Assembly (NCBI GenBank): GCA_963788305.1
Contig: CAWBGK010000010.1
Location: 62,001-126,000, forward strand
Reading direction: 5' to 3'
DNA length: 64,000 bases
From: UTCFX2 sp963788305
GTDB taxonomy: Bacteria; Chloroflexota; Anaerolineae; Anaerolineales; UBA4823
Positions 47,689 to 58,500 of this stretch are shown here, piece by piece (within the stretch, counting starts at the first letter, position 1; each line of letters starts with the position of its first letter). A model generated the notes under the pieces. The model saw only the letters and a program-made list of their open reading frames with translations. It did not search any database and had not been told where the DNA came from. The position numbers and the translations under genes are program-made.

Positions 47689-47997
47689 ATGAACCAACGA
47701 CGCACATTCAGCCCTGAATTCAAAGTTCGGGTCGTACTGGAAATGATCTCTGGCGAAAAAGGTCTGATGCAGGCCAGTCGAGAGTACGGGATCAAGGATA
47801 CGGTGCTCAGCCGCTGGAAACAGGAATTTCTAGAACGGGCGGCTGACGTGTTCGGACAACCCCGGAACAACCGCGAGCAAGAACAAGAGGTGCGCATCGC
47901 CGAACTGGAGCGAATGGTGGGACGGCTAACCATGCAATTGGACATGGCAAAAAAAGTATTGGGTACCTCCAACTTTCCCGACCACAGAAGCGAATGA
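47689..47997 (+). CDS. IS3-family transposase OrfA (copy 4)
   Basis: Identical in reading to OrfA of copy 3 (102 residues, ATG 47689 after AAGGAG), with the same run of seven A before GTATTG. Its downstream partner is damaged, so this copy probably depends on copy 3. Confidence 0.9.
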   Translation: MNQRRTFSPEFKVRVVLEMISGEKGLMQASREYGIKDTVLSRWKQEFLERAADVFGQPRNNREQEQEVRIAELERMVGRLTMQLDMAKKVLGTSNFPDHRSE

Positions 47998-48857
47998 TGG
48001 TGCGGATGTTTAACCGAAGAATTTGCTTATCCACTCCGGGTGGCCTGCGAGCTGGTTGACCTTTCACCGAGCAGCTACTACTATGTCAGCCAGGCAGTGG
48101 ACGACATACAGCTTCAAGGTGACCTGGAAGCCGTGCTGGGCGAGTTTCCCCGCTATGGCACCCGGCACGCCACACATCAACTATGCCGCCCGCCCTACAG
48201 CTACCAGGTCAATCGTAAGCGGGTGCAGCGGCTTATGCGCCAAAAAGGCTGGTTACAGCCGATAAAACGGTACAAATATCGCACCACCAACAGCGAACAC
48301 CCCTATCCACGCTACACCAATCTGGTCGAAGACTTGTGGATCATGCGTCCTGACCAGGTTTGGGTGGCGGATATCACCTATATCCGCCTGAAGGAAGGAT
48401 TTATCTTCCTGGCAGTGGTCATGGATGTGTTTACTCGAGCCATTCACCCGGCTGGTGCCTAAGTCGGTCCCTGGATGTCACGTTAAGCCTACGAGCTCTC
48501 GAAATGGGCTTGGCGGAACATGTACCCGAGATCCACCACAGCGATCAAGGCGTCCAGTATGCTGCCAGTGAATATGTCAGGGTGCTGAAGACGTATCAAG
48601 TGCAAATCAGCATGGCAGCTGTCGGAGAGCCAGAAGAGAATGGCTATGCCGAACGGCTCATGCGGACAATCAAGGAAGAGGAGGTGGATTTGTCAGAATA
48701 CCGGAACTTTGCCGACGCGCAAAACCAAATTGGGCGATTTCTGATGGATGTGTATAATCATAAGCGCATCCATTCATCGCTTGGGTATTTGACGCCGGTT
48801 GAGTTCGAGCTCGCCTATGGGCTCGCTCTCACTCAACCGGCCGAAGATGCCTCCTAG
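47994..48857 (+). CDS. IS3-family transposase OrfB (copy 4), frameshifted
   Basis: An extra T near 48009 (GTTTAACC in place of GTTAACC) shifts the first codons. A CACCCGGC for CGCGGC change near 48445, adding two bases, splits the integrase core between its first and second catalytic aspartates. All DDE residues are otherwise present, and the C-terminus ends P-A-E-D-A-S rather than P-A-E-G-A-P. It is probably inactive unless these bases are errors. Confidence 0.85.
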
Positions 48858-48896
48858 AATCCCTAAAAAAGTGTCCAGTTTCATGGGTCCACTACA

Positions 48897-48934
48897 CCTC
48901 ACCCCCCTGCCCCCTCTCCCAAAGGGAGAGGGGG
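48897..48934. repeat. REP-A palindrome next to IS3 copy 4
   Basis: CCTCACCCCCCTGCCCCCTC with TCCCAAAGGGAGAGGGGG, directly after the element. Confidence 0.8.
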
Positions 48935-49040
48935 TTTTGAGTCTTTCTCCCGATCCCACCGGGAGATGGGGGAAAAGACCTTTTATTTATAAATCAACTA
49001 CACGCAACCGATATTCTTACCAGCCAGCAGTAGGCGGAAC

Positions 49041-52000
49041 TCAACGCCGGACCGTCGGCAGGTAGATGCTGTAGGGAGGATAGATCAGCACGTCGGCGGT
49101 GTCATTCGGCCCTCCCTTATCCAGCCGGATCACGCCGCCGTACTGGCCGAAGTACGGGCCGGCGGTGAAGATGCCCATGGAGCTGATTTGCCCGGCCAGC
49201 GGGTTCAACAGGCTCCAGGTCAGCGGCGGCCCGAAGATCGGGTTCGCGTAGACGTCCAGCGCCTGATAGCGCCACTGCAGGCTCTCGCCGGGGACGAGGA
49301 CGGCTTCTTCGGGCAGGACCTGCAGCGAGACCGACCGGGCCGGGGAGGACTTTCAGGGTGCGCAGGGCGGCGTCGCTCAGGCCGGTAGACTGGTCGAGGA
49401 CCTCGAAGCGGACGGTGTGGTCGCCGCTTTCGGTGTAGACGTGGGTGGCGGTGAGCACGCTGCTGAGCTCGGTGTCGAACAGGCCGTCATTTTCCCAGTC
49501 CCAATGGCCCTGGAGGGCGCCTGCTCCGCTGGAATCCCTGGCGTCGAACTCGAAGGTCGAGCCGGCCAGGAGGACGGTCGGGGTTTCGATCTCGAATGTG
49601 GCGGTCGGCGGCTGGCTGACCTGCGGGCTGTCCGCGGCCGGGTTCGCCAGCGGGTCGGATGCCTGCGCTGAAGGAGCGGGGGGCAGCACGAAGATCTTCT
49701 GCCGGATCTGGCTGATGTTGAAGGCCCGGTCCCAGACCTGCAGGGTGACGGTGTAGGTGCCGGGGATCATCACGGTCTGGGTGATGTATTTGTCGTGCCC
49801 GAGCGGGATGTCCCAGCTGCCGTCGGAGGTCAGGTCCCAGCGCACGAGCAGGTCGCCGCGCGGCGAGGTCTCATCCCGGCTGGGCCAGGCGTTGAGGGTA
49901 AAGGTGTCGCCGGCACGGCCAAAGATCGGGTCGCGGGTGAAGCGGGCGGTGGGCGGGGTGACGTCCACGGCGCCGAAGGTGAGGTGGACGTCGTATTCGG
50001 TCTGGCTGCGCCCGTCCTGCCAGGCGACGATCGCCTGCTGGAGGGAGGGGACGTAGACCAGAGCCGGGTAGAGCTGCCAGCCTGGGTAGACGAAGACCGG
50101 GTCGTCGGCGAGGTGCATTACCTCCCCGAGGGTCGAAATCCAGTTGCCGCGGATATCATAACTGCCGCCGTCGCGGTCGTCCTGCCAGACGATGCGGTAG
50201 CGGGCCGGGTCCAGGTCTGCGGCAAAAACCAGATCGGGGTACTGCTGGTGCGAGAGGCCGGTCGCTTTGGAGACCTTGAAATTGAGGCCGAGGCGCGTCC
50301 CGTCGGAATCGACCCGGGCGGCGTAGATATCGGCCCCTTGCGTGCCCGAATCGCGGTAATCCGTCCAGGCGACCAGGTACTCGTCGTCGGCTTCGTTCCA
50401 GGCCGCAGAGGGGTGGATCTGCCCATCGGGCGCGATGGAGACGAAGTCCGAGTCAACGAGCGTCCCGTCCGGGAGCAGGATGCGCTGCCAGATGTCCTGG
50501 TCGGTGGAGCTTACGTTCGCGCTGTAGGCGAGAAAGACATGGTTGTCTGTGGGATTGTAGACCAGGTCGGGGGATTGCGCTGCGTTGTAGTCGGTGAGCA
50601 CGAAATCACGGGTGGTGTTGTCTGGGAAAACCCGCCGGGCGGCGATCCTGCTGGAAGACCCCACCTCCGTGAAGGCGATCCAGAAGGAGTTGTCGGCAGG
50701 ATTCGATACATGGACCACGTCTGGGTCCAAGAAGAGGGTATCCAGTCAGGGAGGGATAATTCCGAACCGGTTCCGGTAAGCTCCCCTGGGTGGTCACCCG
50801 GCGGTGGCGCAGAGAATCCTGGTCCTTCCCCTCCCAGGCTACCAGGTAGCGGTTTTCGAGCTCTGAATAGGCGACGGATGGGTTGACGTCATCATCGCTG
50901 TGGGTCGAGATTTCGAAATTCTCGCCGATCGGCAGGCCGTTATGGTCGTAGCGCTGGGCGTAGATGTCGGCGTCGCCGCTGCGCCAGTCCTCCCAGACGA
51001 CCAGGGTCTCGTGGTCGCGGCTGTTATAGGCTACGGCGGGCATCGTCTGGTCGTCCGCGGCAGGCAGGGCGTTGAACTCGTGGCCGCGCAGCAAGCTGGG
51101 CCACCAGAGGCGCTGGGCGAGGATCCGGTCGCTTTGCGACGATGCGGCGTCGAAGTGCGGCCAGGCGACCATATACTGACCGGTGGCCGACCCGTAGGCC
51201 AGCGCCGGAGCTTCAGCCGCCAGGGAGGTGGAAACCGGGAAATCGTACGGTTCTTTTGCCCGGCCTGATCCATACAGGCGGGAGGCCATGATGCGGCGGT
51301 TGGCTGTATCACCCTCCAGCTCGCTGTAGGTGAACGCCACGAGATACTCCATCCGATCGGGGTTGTAGGCCAAGGCGGGAGAAAGCGAGAAGCCCTGGAG
51401 TACAACGAGCGAAATCGCGAGATTTGTCAGACTCTCGTCACCAGAGGTATTCGGGTCGTCGAGGGGGGCGCCCTGGCGGCTGATGCGGTCGCCGGCGATG
51501 ATTGTGTCGGTCGAGCTTTCCCCCATCCAGGCGACCAGGTACTGGTGCAGGTGGGTGTTGTAGGCGAGGTCCGGATCGAGTGCGTCGAAAGCAGCCAGCC
51601 TGTGGATCAAGAAGTTCACGGTGGGGCTCGTCTCGACCTCTGGCGTGCCGGGGTTGTCCAGCAGGCCGCCTTCCGCATCCAGGCGCTGGGCGAAGATGCC
51701 GAAGTGGTTGTCGTCGCGGCGGTCCTGCCAGACGACCAGGTAGTGGTCATCGTCCGGGTTGTAGACGACCTGCGGCTCGTCCTGGACGCCGGCGGCGGTT
51801 GAGATCGCGAAGCTGACCGCGGGGTCTTCTTCGTCGAGGGGCGTGCCGGGGTTGTCCAGCAGGAAGCCGTCGCCGTCCACGCGCTGGCCGTAGATTTCAT
51901 CGGACTGCCACCAGACGACCAGGTACTCGTCAAACAGCGGGCTGTAGGCGATGGATAGGTGATTTTTGTCGAAGGGCATTGTGGAGACCGGGAAGTTAAC

Positions 52001-52515
52001 CCCGAGGAGCGACTCGTCTGCGGCGGTGGAGGGATTGTCGAGCAGCGCCCCGAGGCTGCTGATGCGCTGAGCGTAGATGTGCCGATATGCGCTGGTTCCG
52101 GAGAAGTATGTCCAGATGAGCAAGTATTCGTGGAGCACGGTGGAATAGGCCAGGGCGGGATTTTCGACGGAAGAATGAAAGTTGATCACGATCCCGCCGC
52201 CGACCGGGACGCCGTTCGAAGCGTAGATCTGCGCCAGGACGCCACGATTTGTGGCCGCGGCGATCATGAACTGGTCGTCGTCCGGGTTATAGGCCACCGC
52301 GGCGGAGGCCGGGTGAATGTAAGCGGGCGTGGAGACGAGGATATCGCCGCCGGCCGAGGAATGCCTGGAGAAGGCCGCGGGGGCGCCCGGCTCGAGGGGG
52401 GGCGAGGCTTTTTGACCGGCCGGGCCGGCCGGCTGGATGCGGTCAGGAGCAGCACCAGGGCGACGACGAATTTCAGCAGAAACGTTGGGATGGAAAGACT
52501 GCGCTTTTTGTGCAT
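49041..52515 (-). CDS. Large secreted beta-propeller/PKD protein with I-Y-L-P tail, frameshifted
   Basis: ATG 52515 after AGGAGG opens a signal peptide (LSIPTFLLKFVVALVLLLT). About 14 propeller-like units of 50-65 residues follow, with the core P-x-L/V-A/V-Y-N-P-x-D-D-x-Y-L-V-V-W and D-x-D-I-Y-A-Q-R. After residue 800 come two PKD-like domains (P-G-T-Y-T-V-T-L-Q-V-W-D; H-V-Y-T-E-S-G-D-H-T-V-R-F-E-V-L-D) and a Big-like segment. The end, read after a shift, is P-Y-S-IYLPTVRR. Frameshifts lie near 52390, 50745 and 49345. The total is about 1150 residues. I infer a surface protein. A promoter-like TATAAT lies about 190 bases before the start. Confidence 0.78.
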
Positions 52516-52708
52516 GAGAGAACCCTCCTTTGATGCGCGTAACAAGAACCCTGGACCCCCGTGTTCAGCGTTGCTGACGTCCTGGCTTAGAGATTATTCG
52601 GTGTTGGATCGAGTTGGCGGTGGAGGCGATGTGAGGTATGGTGAAGGTGAGGCGTGATCCCCAGGCAGAATTTCCAGCAGCAAGAAAAATTGTGGAGAAT
52701 TTGATTTA

Positions 52709-52726
52709 ATTATAGCACGAAGTGCT
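52709..52726 (-). promoter_or_regulatory. Candidate -10 box with adjoining palindrome in a divergent region
   Basis: On the minus strand TATAAT is preceded by the palindrome AGCACTTCGTGCT. A -35 match (TTGCAT) lies 20 bases further, which is wide. On the plus strand TATAAT at 52812 may serve the gene at 52899. The rest of 52516-52898 shows no gene. Confidence 0.35.
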
Positions 52727-52898
52727 GACGACTTATGCAAAACCCTGACTCCGGCGGGTGCCGGCGAACCACACTCTGAAGGCTGTACCGCTTAATTCAT
52801 CGCACATGGAATATAATGGGATTACGCAGTTTCAAACCAGGGTGAGCAAGAAACGGGATGATGCACTTAATCCATTTAAATAGATTAGGGAGCCTGCC

Positions 52899-55042
52899 AT
52901 GCTTGCGAAATTGAATGCTATTCTGTGTGCGGTGCGCCGACTATTCTTATGCGCTGTGCTGCTGCTGCTGATCTCTCCACGGACAGCGTTTGGGAAAAAT
53001 AGCAGTTTTCGAACATCTGCTCCAAGCCAGCCAAGCGGCTTCAGCGAGATTCAAGGAGCCTGACCTGAATGGCGCGAACCAGCGCATGGATGATCCAAGC
53101 GCCAAGGCCTGCATGGTGGCGAACACCGCCGGGATCGATGATCACGGCTTCAACGCCGGCACCTGGAAGGGAATTCAAGACGCAATCGCCCTGCTTAACA
53201 TTGAAGGCAAATACCTTGAGTCCGAATCACAAACCGACTACGCGACTCACATCGACACTTTGATCAGTGAGAGCTGCGATCTCATCATCACGGTCAGCTT
53301 CTTGATGGGTGACGCTACCGCGCAAGCCGCATCTGACCATCCGGCGCAAAAGTTCTCGATCGTCGATGTCGCATATGACCCGATCCATCCGAATATCCTT
53401 TCACAGGTCTCACGCGAGCGACGAGGCCGCCTTTCTGGCCGGCTATGCGGCTGCCCGGCTTAACGAAAACCGGAAAAGTGGCGACGTTCGGCGGCATGCA
53501 AATCCCGACTGTGACCAGATTCATGGACGGTTTTGCGCTGGGCGTGATGTATTTCAACCAACAGCACGGCACGGCTATCCAGGTGCTGGGATGGGACCCG
53601 TTTGAACAGAGCGGCCTGTTCACCGGGAACTTTGAGAACACGGATGATGGGCGCATAGTAGGCGTGGTGCTGATCGAGCCTCGGCGTTGACATCATCATG
53701 CCGGTGGCTGGACCGTTAGGCTTAGGGACCGCGGCGGCGGTCAAAGATCGCGGCAACGCAGCTATCATCGGCGTCGACACCGACTGGTACTACTCTGCTC
53801 CTGACTACAAAGAAATTACCCTGACCTCGGTGATGAAGAACACGGACAAGACCACTTTCCTCGCGATTAAGTCCGTCGTGGAGGGAACCTTTGCGGGCGG
53901 CGTGATCACCGGCACGCTGGAGAACGGCGGGGTGGGGCTGGCGCCTTTCCATGATTTTGCCGGGGATCTGCCGCCAGGTCTGCAGGACGAGCTGGAAACT
54001 GTCAAGGCAGGCATTCTGGATGGGACTATTGAGACACTCCCCCCTGGCGACCAGCTTTACCTGCCAATCGTGGAAAAGATCAGCTATCATCCAGACTTCA
54101 AGGCATGCCTGGCAACGGACACCACTGGGGTCGACGATCAGAGCTGGAACGCCGGCGCATGGAAAGGGATTCAAAACGCTGCAGCCCTGTGGCACATCGA
54201 AGGAATAGATATGGAGCCTGGGCAGGAAAGCGACTACCCGAAACACATCGACGCCTTCATCGACGATAACTGCGACCTCATCACCACGGTTGGCTACACG
54301 ATGGGAGATGCCACATCGACGGCTGCCACAGCCCATCCGGCGCAAAAGTTCTCGATCGTCGATGTCGCATACGACCCGATCCATCCGAATATCCTTTCAC
54401 AGGTCTACGCGAGCGACGAGGCCGCTTTTCTGGCCGGCTATGCGGCTGCCGGCTTAACGCAAAACCGGCAAGGTTGGCACCTTCGGCGGCATGCAGCTCC
54501 CGACTGTGACGGCATTCATGGACGGTTTTGCGCTGGGTGTGAAGTATTATATCCAACAACACAGCACATATATTGAAGTGCTGGGATGGGACCCGGCCTT
54601 ACAGACGGTCCTGTTCATCGGCAACTTTACCAGCTTTACAGACGGGTACGTGATGGGCGCAACCCTGATGGCAGAAGGGGCGGACATTATCATGGAAGTG
54701 GCAGGGCCGGCAGGATTAGGGACTGCGGCGGCGATCAAAGAACACGGCAACGCATTCTTCATCGGCGTTGACACCGACTGGTACTACACTGCCCCGGTTT
54801 ACCAGGAAGTCATCCTGACCTCGGTGATGAAGAACACGGAGGCGACAACGTTCCTCGCCATCCAGTCCGTGTTAGAGGGCAACTTCGCTGGAGGCAATCT
54901 CCTCGGCACGCTGGAAAACGGCGGCGTGGGGCTGGCGCCATTCCATGACCTTGGTGGGGAGGTGCCGGCGGTGCTGATGTTGGAGCTTGATTTGGTCAAG
55001 GCAGGCATTATTAACGGAACCATCGCCACCAGCCCCGACTGA
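52899..55042 (+). CDS. Double BMP/PnrA-type substrate-binding protein (tandem fused domains), frameshifted
   Basis: ATG 52899 gives a signal peptide (L-F-L-C-A-V-L-L-L-L-L-I). Two homologous BMP-type periplasmic-binding domains of about 320 residues follow. Each starts K-A-C-M/L-x-x-x-T-x-G-I/V-D-D, has F/W-N-A-G-x-W-K-G-I-Q, then F-S-I-V-D-V-A-Y-D-P, A-F-L-A-G-Y-A-A, F-M-D-G-F-A-L-G-V, I-G-V-D-T-D-W-Y-Y and L-E-N-G-G-V-G-L-A-P-F-H-D. The domains meet at G-D-Q-LYLPIVEK. Frame breaks occur near 53000, 53410, 53465, 53685 and 54465. Single-domain relatives bind nucleosides or act as lipoproteins for ABC importers. No permease or ATPase gene is near, and I know no standard two-domain version. 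Confidence 0.75.
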
Positions 55043-55097
55043 TCCTCGAATATCACACCCCGGAAAGTTGGGTCTTTGAACCGATCTGCTTTTTAAG

Positions 55098-55185
55098 CCC
55101 TCACCCCCCTGCCCCCTCTCCCAAAAGGAGAGGGGGTTTTTCGTACTTTTTCCCTAAGCCAACGGGAGAGGGATGGGGTGAGGGA
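55098..55185. repeat. REP-A palindromes
   Basis: CCCTCACCCCCCTGCCCCCT with CCCAAAAGGAGAGGGGG, followed by a degenerate second unit ending GGGAGAGGGATGGGGTGAGG. It lies 55 bases after the BMP protein stop. The rest of 55043-55513 shows no gene. Confidence 0.75.
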
Positions 55186-55513
55186 GGAGGCGGGGAAATT
55201 TACTTGCATTCGGCGATTTTTTGGTATATAAATAAGGTAGATACGATCATGTCCTCGCCGCAGGCGTTTTCTTTCTATCCAACCCACAATATTCCACGCT
55301 CCAAGCCCAAACCAAACAAATAAAGGAGGCAACTCCACAAATAATCTATTGAATTTGATTCGCCGTCCAGGGGGATTTTGCCCATCCGTCACCTGTTTTG
55401 CGGATTCTCGCCCATCGAAAAGCCGCCTGGACCTGCAGTGCGCAAAACGGAACTCAGTTCAGGATTGACTCGCCGCATTTTCATTGAAAATTCAATCCAG
55501 TAAGGAAAAGAAA

Positions 55514-58500
55514 ATGAAAAACAGGCACCTGCTGATCCTCTTTGTTGTGATCCTTTCAGGAATCTCAGCATCTTTTGTGCTTATCAACACGCTGGTACAG
55601 GCAAATTCACCCTCCAGCGCGGTTCAGGATGAGGCAATCCCGGCTGATGATTTCAAGAACGCCGCCTCTCCGCTGGAGCTTCCAATCAGGTTTCCCTACG
55701 GAAATTGGCCGTGGTATGCCCAGGGTGAGATTTTCGTCAACCCCGAACCGCCTATACCCGGCAGGCTGGTAGAAATATGCGCCCAGGTCGTCAATGATGA
55801 TGTCAATATGCCGCATGCTGCCCTGCTGGAATTTGGCGTGGCGCCTCTGGGCATCGGTGTGCCCTATCGTCCAATCGGCGCCCAAGAGGTCGTAGTCCCT
55901 CCGGCAGGCTCTTCCACAGGCTGTGCCGTTTGGACCGATCCCGAACCCGGACGCTGGGGGATCGAGGTGTTGTTGTCCCAGGAGGGATCCCAGGAGCCTA
56001 TGCGCAGCCTGCGAAACCTCGACCTGTGGGAACCCCTGGTTCCAGGAGAACCCCATGAGCTCGTTTTCCAGGTCGGCCCTTTCGAATCAGAGGGCATTGT
56101 GACCTTTACGCTGACCGGACATCAGCCAGGATGGGAATTTGTCGTCGATCCCATGGAAATCCGCGTTTCTAAGCCTGGTGAGATATTTACCGCCACCCTG
56201 AAGACCACCCCTCCCCGGGGGGTCCTGCTGGGCTCCGGGCTTCCAATCGTAGATGTGGAAGGTTTCCTGAACGAGCAAAGCATCGGCGGCTTTCGCAAAT
56301 TGGATTCGCCTGGAGTGCCGCTGCATATCCCTGCCGATCCCGTCTATGCCGAGCGGGAGATCACGGTCACGCCCTACCCGCCGCTGGCGGGCGAGCCGAC
56401 CGAGATCTGCGTCGAGCTGCGCAACCCGACCCCCTTCCCCCAGGACGTGCTGGTGACCTTCTCCTGGGCGGACTTCGGGATCGGGCTGCCGTTCACGCCG
56501 ATCAACGGGCCGCGCCCGGTGCACCTGCCGCCCTATTCGGCGGTCAAAGAGTGCATCCACTGGGTGCCGCCTGTCTCCGGGCACATCTGCCTGGAGGTGA
56601 CGCTGGAAGCGGAAGGCTACGCGCCGCAGCGCAGCCAGCGCAACATCGACGTGGACGAGCCGCTCAAGCCCGGGGTGCCCGATATCCTGGTCTTCCCGGT
56701 GGGCAACCCGCTGCCGGAGACCGCCACCATCACCCTGGGGCTGATCCCGCACCTGCCGGATTGGAAGCTCGAGCTCTCCCAGGACGTCTTGCCAAATATG
56801 GAACCCGGACAGGTCAAAGCGGTCGAGCTGACGGTCACCCCACCTGCCGGGGTGATCCTGCCGCCGGACAACACGCTGGTCGTGGACGTGGAAGCTTATG
56901 CCGAGGGCAGGCTGATCGGCGGCTTCCGCAAGATCTTCCGCCCACCGGTGCCGCTGCACCCCTTCCCGGACCCGCCTTATGCCGAGCGGGAGATCACGAT
57001 CACGCCTTACCCGCCGCTGGCGGGCGAGCCGACCGAGATCTGCGTCGAGCTGCGCAACCCGACCCCCTTCCCCCAGGACGTGCTGGTGACCTTCTCCTGG
57101 GCGGACTTCGGGATCGGGCTGCCCTTCACGCCCATCGACGGGCCGCGCCCGGTGCACCTGCCGCCCTATTCGGCGGTCAAAGAGTGCATCCACTGGGTGC
57201 CGCCCGTCTCCGGGCATATGTGCCTGCAGGTGACGCTGGAGTCACAGGGCTACGCGCCGCAGCGCAGCCAGCGCAACATCGACGTGAACGAGCCGCTCAA
57301 GCCCGGGGTGCCGGATAAGCTGGTCTTCCCGGTCGGCAACCCGCTGCCGAGACCGCCACCATCACGCTGGGGCTGATCCCGCACCTGCCGGATTGGAAGC
57401 TCGAGCTCTCCCAGGACGTCTTGCCAAATATGGAACCCGGTCAGGTTAAAGCGGTCGAGCTGACGGTCACCCCACCCAGGGGGAGCCCCTGCCGCCCGAC
57501 CATACGCTGGTCGTGGACGTGGAAGCTTACGTCGATGGCAGGCTGATCGGCGGCTTCCGCAAGATCTTCCGCCCGCCGGTGCCGCTGCACCCCTTCCCGG
57601 ACCCGCCTTATGCCGAGCGGGAGATCACGGTCACGCCCTACCCGCCTCTGGCCGGCGAGCCAACCGAGATCTGCGTCGAGCTGCGCAACCCGACCCCCTT
57701 CCCCCAGGACGTGCTGGTGACCTTCTCCTGGGCGGACTTCGGGATCGGGCTGCCCTTCACGCCGATCGACGGGCCGCGCCCGGTGCACCTGCCGCCGCTA
57801 TTCGGCGGTCAAAGAGTGCATCCACTGGGTGCCGCCCGTCTCCGGGCATATGTGCCTGCAGGTGACGCTGGAGTCACAGGGCTACGCGCCGCAGCGCAGC
57901 CAGCGCAACCTCGACGTGGACGAGCCGCTCATGCCCGGGGTGCCGGATACCCTGATCTTCCCGGTCGGCAACCCGCTGCCGGAGACCGCCACCATCACGC
58001 TGGGGCTGATCCCGCACCTGCCGGATTGGAAGCTCGAGCTATCGCAGGACGTCTTGATGGACATGCAGCCCGGTCAGGTTAAAGCGGTCGAGCTGACGGT
58101 CACCCCACCCGCCGGGGTGATCCTGCCGCCGGACAACACGCTGGTCGTGGACGTGGAAGCTTATGCCGAGGGCAGACTGATCGGCGGCTTCCGCAAGATC
58201 TTCCGCCCACCGGTGCCGATCCACCCCTTCCCAGACCCGCCGTATGCCGAGCGGGAGATCACGGTCACGCCCTACCCGCCGCGCCTCGGCGAGCCGACCG
58301 AAGTCTGCGTCGAGCTGCGCAACCCGACCCCCTTCCCCCAGGACGTGCTGGTGACCTTCTCCTGGGCGGACTTCGGGATCGGGCTGCCGTTCGCACCGAT
58401 CGATGGGCCGCGCCCGGTGCACCTGCCGCCCTATTCGGCGGTCAAAGAGTGCATCCACTGGGTGCCGCCCGTCTCCGGGCATATGTGCCTGCAGGTGACG

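Larger units (their letters stand above)
47624..48896 (+). mobile_element. IS3-family element, copy 4 (frameshifted)
   Basis: Complete ends and nearly identical to copy 3, with a few added bases in orfB. The left flank ends CCCT and the right flank begins CCTCACCCCCC, again at the edge of a REP-A palindrome. Confidence 0.92.

Noticed and set aside
56087..58482. Long minus-strand frames rich in R, G, D opposite the 211-residue-repeat gene
   Set aside because: These are shadows of the GC-rich repeated plus-strand gene and repeat with the same 633-bp period.
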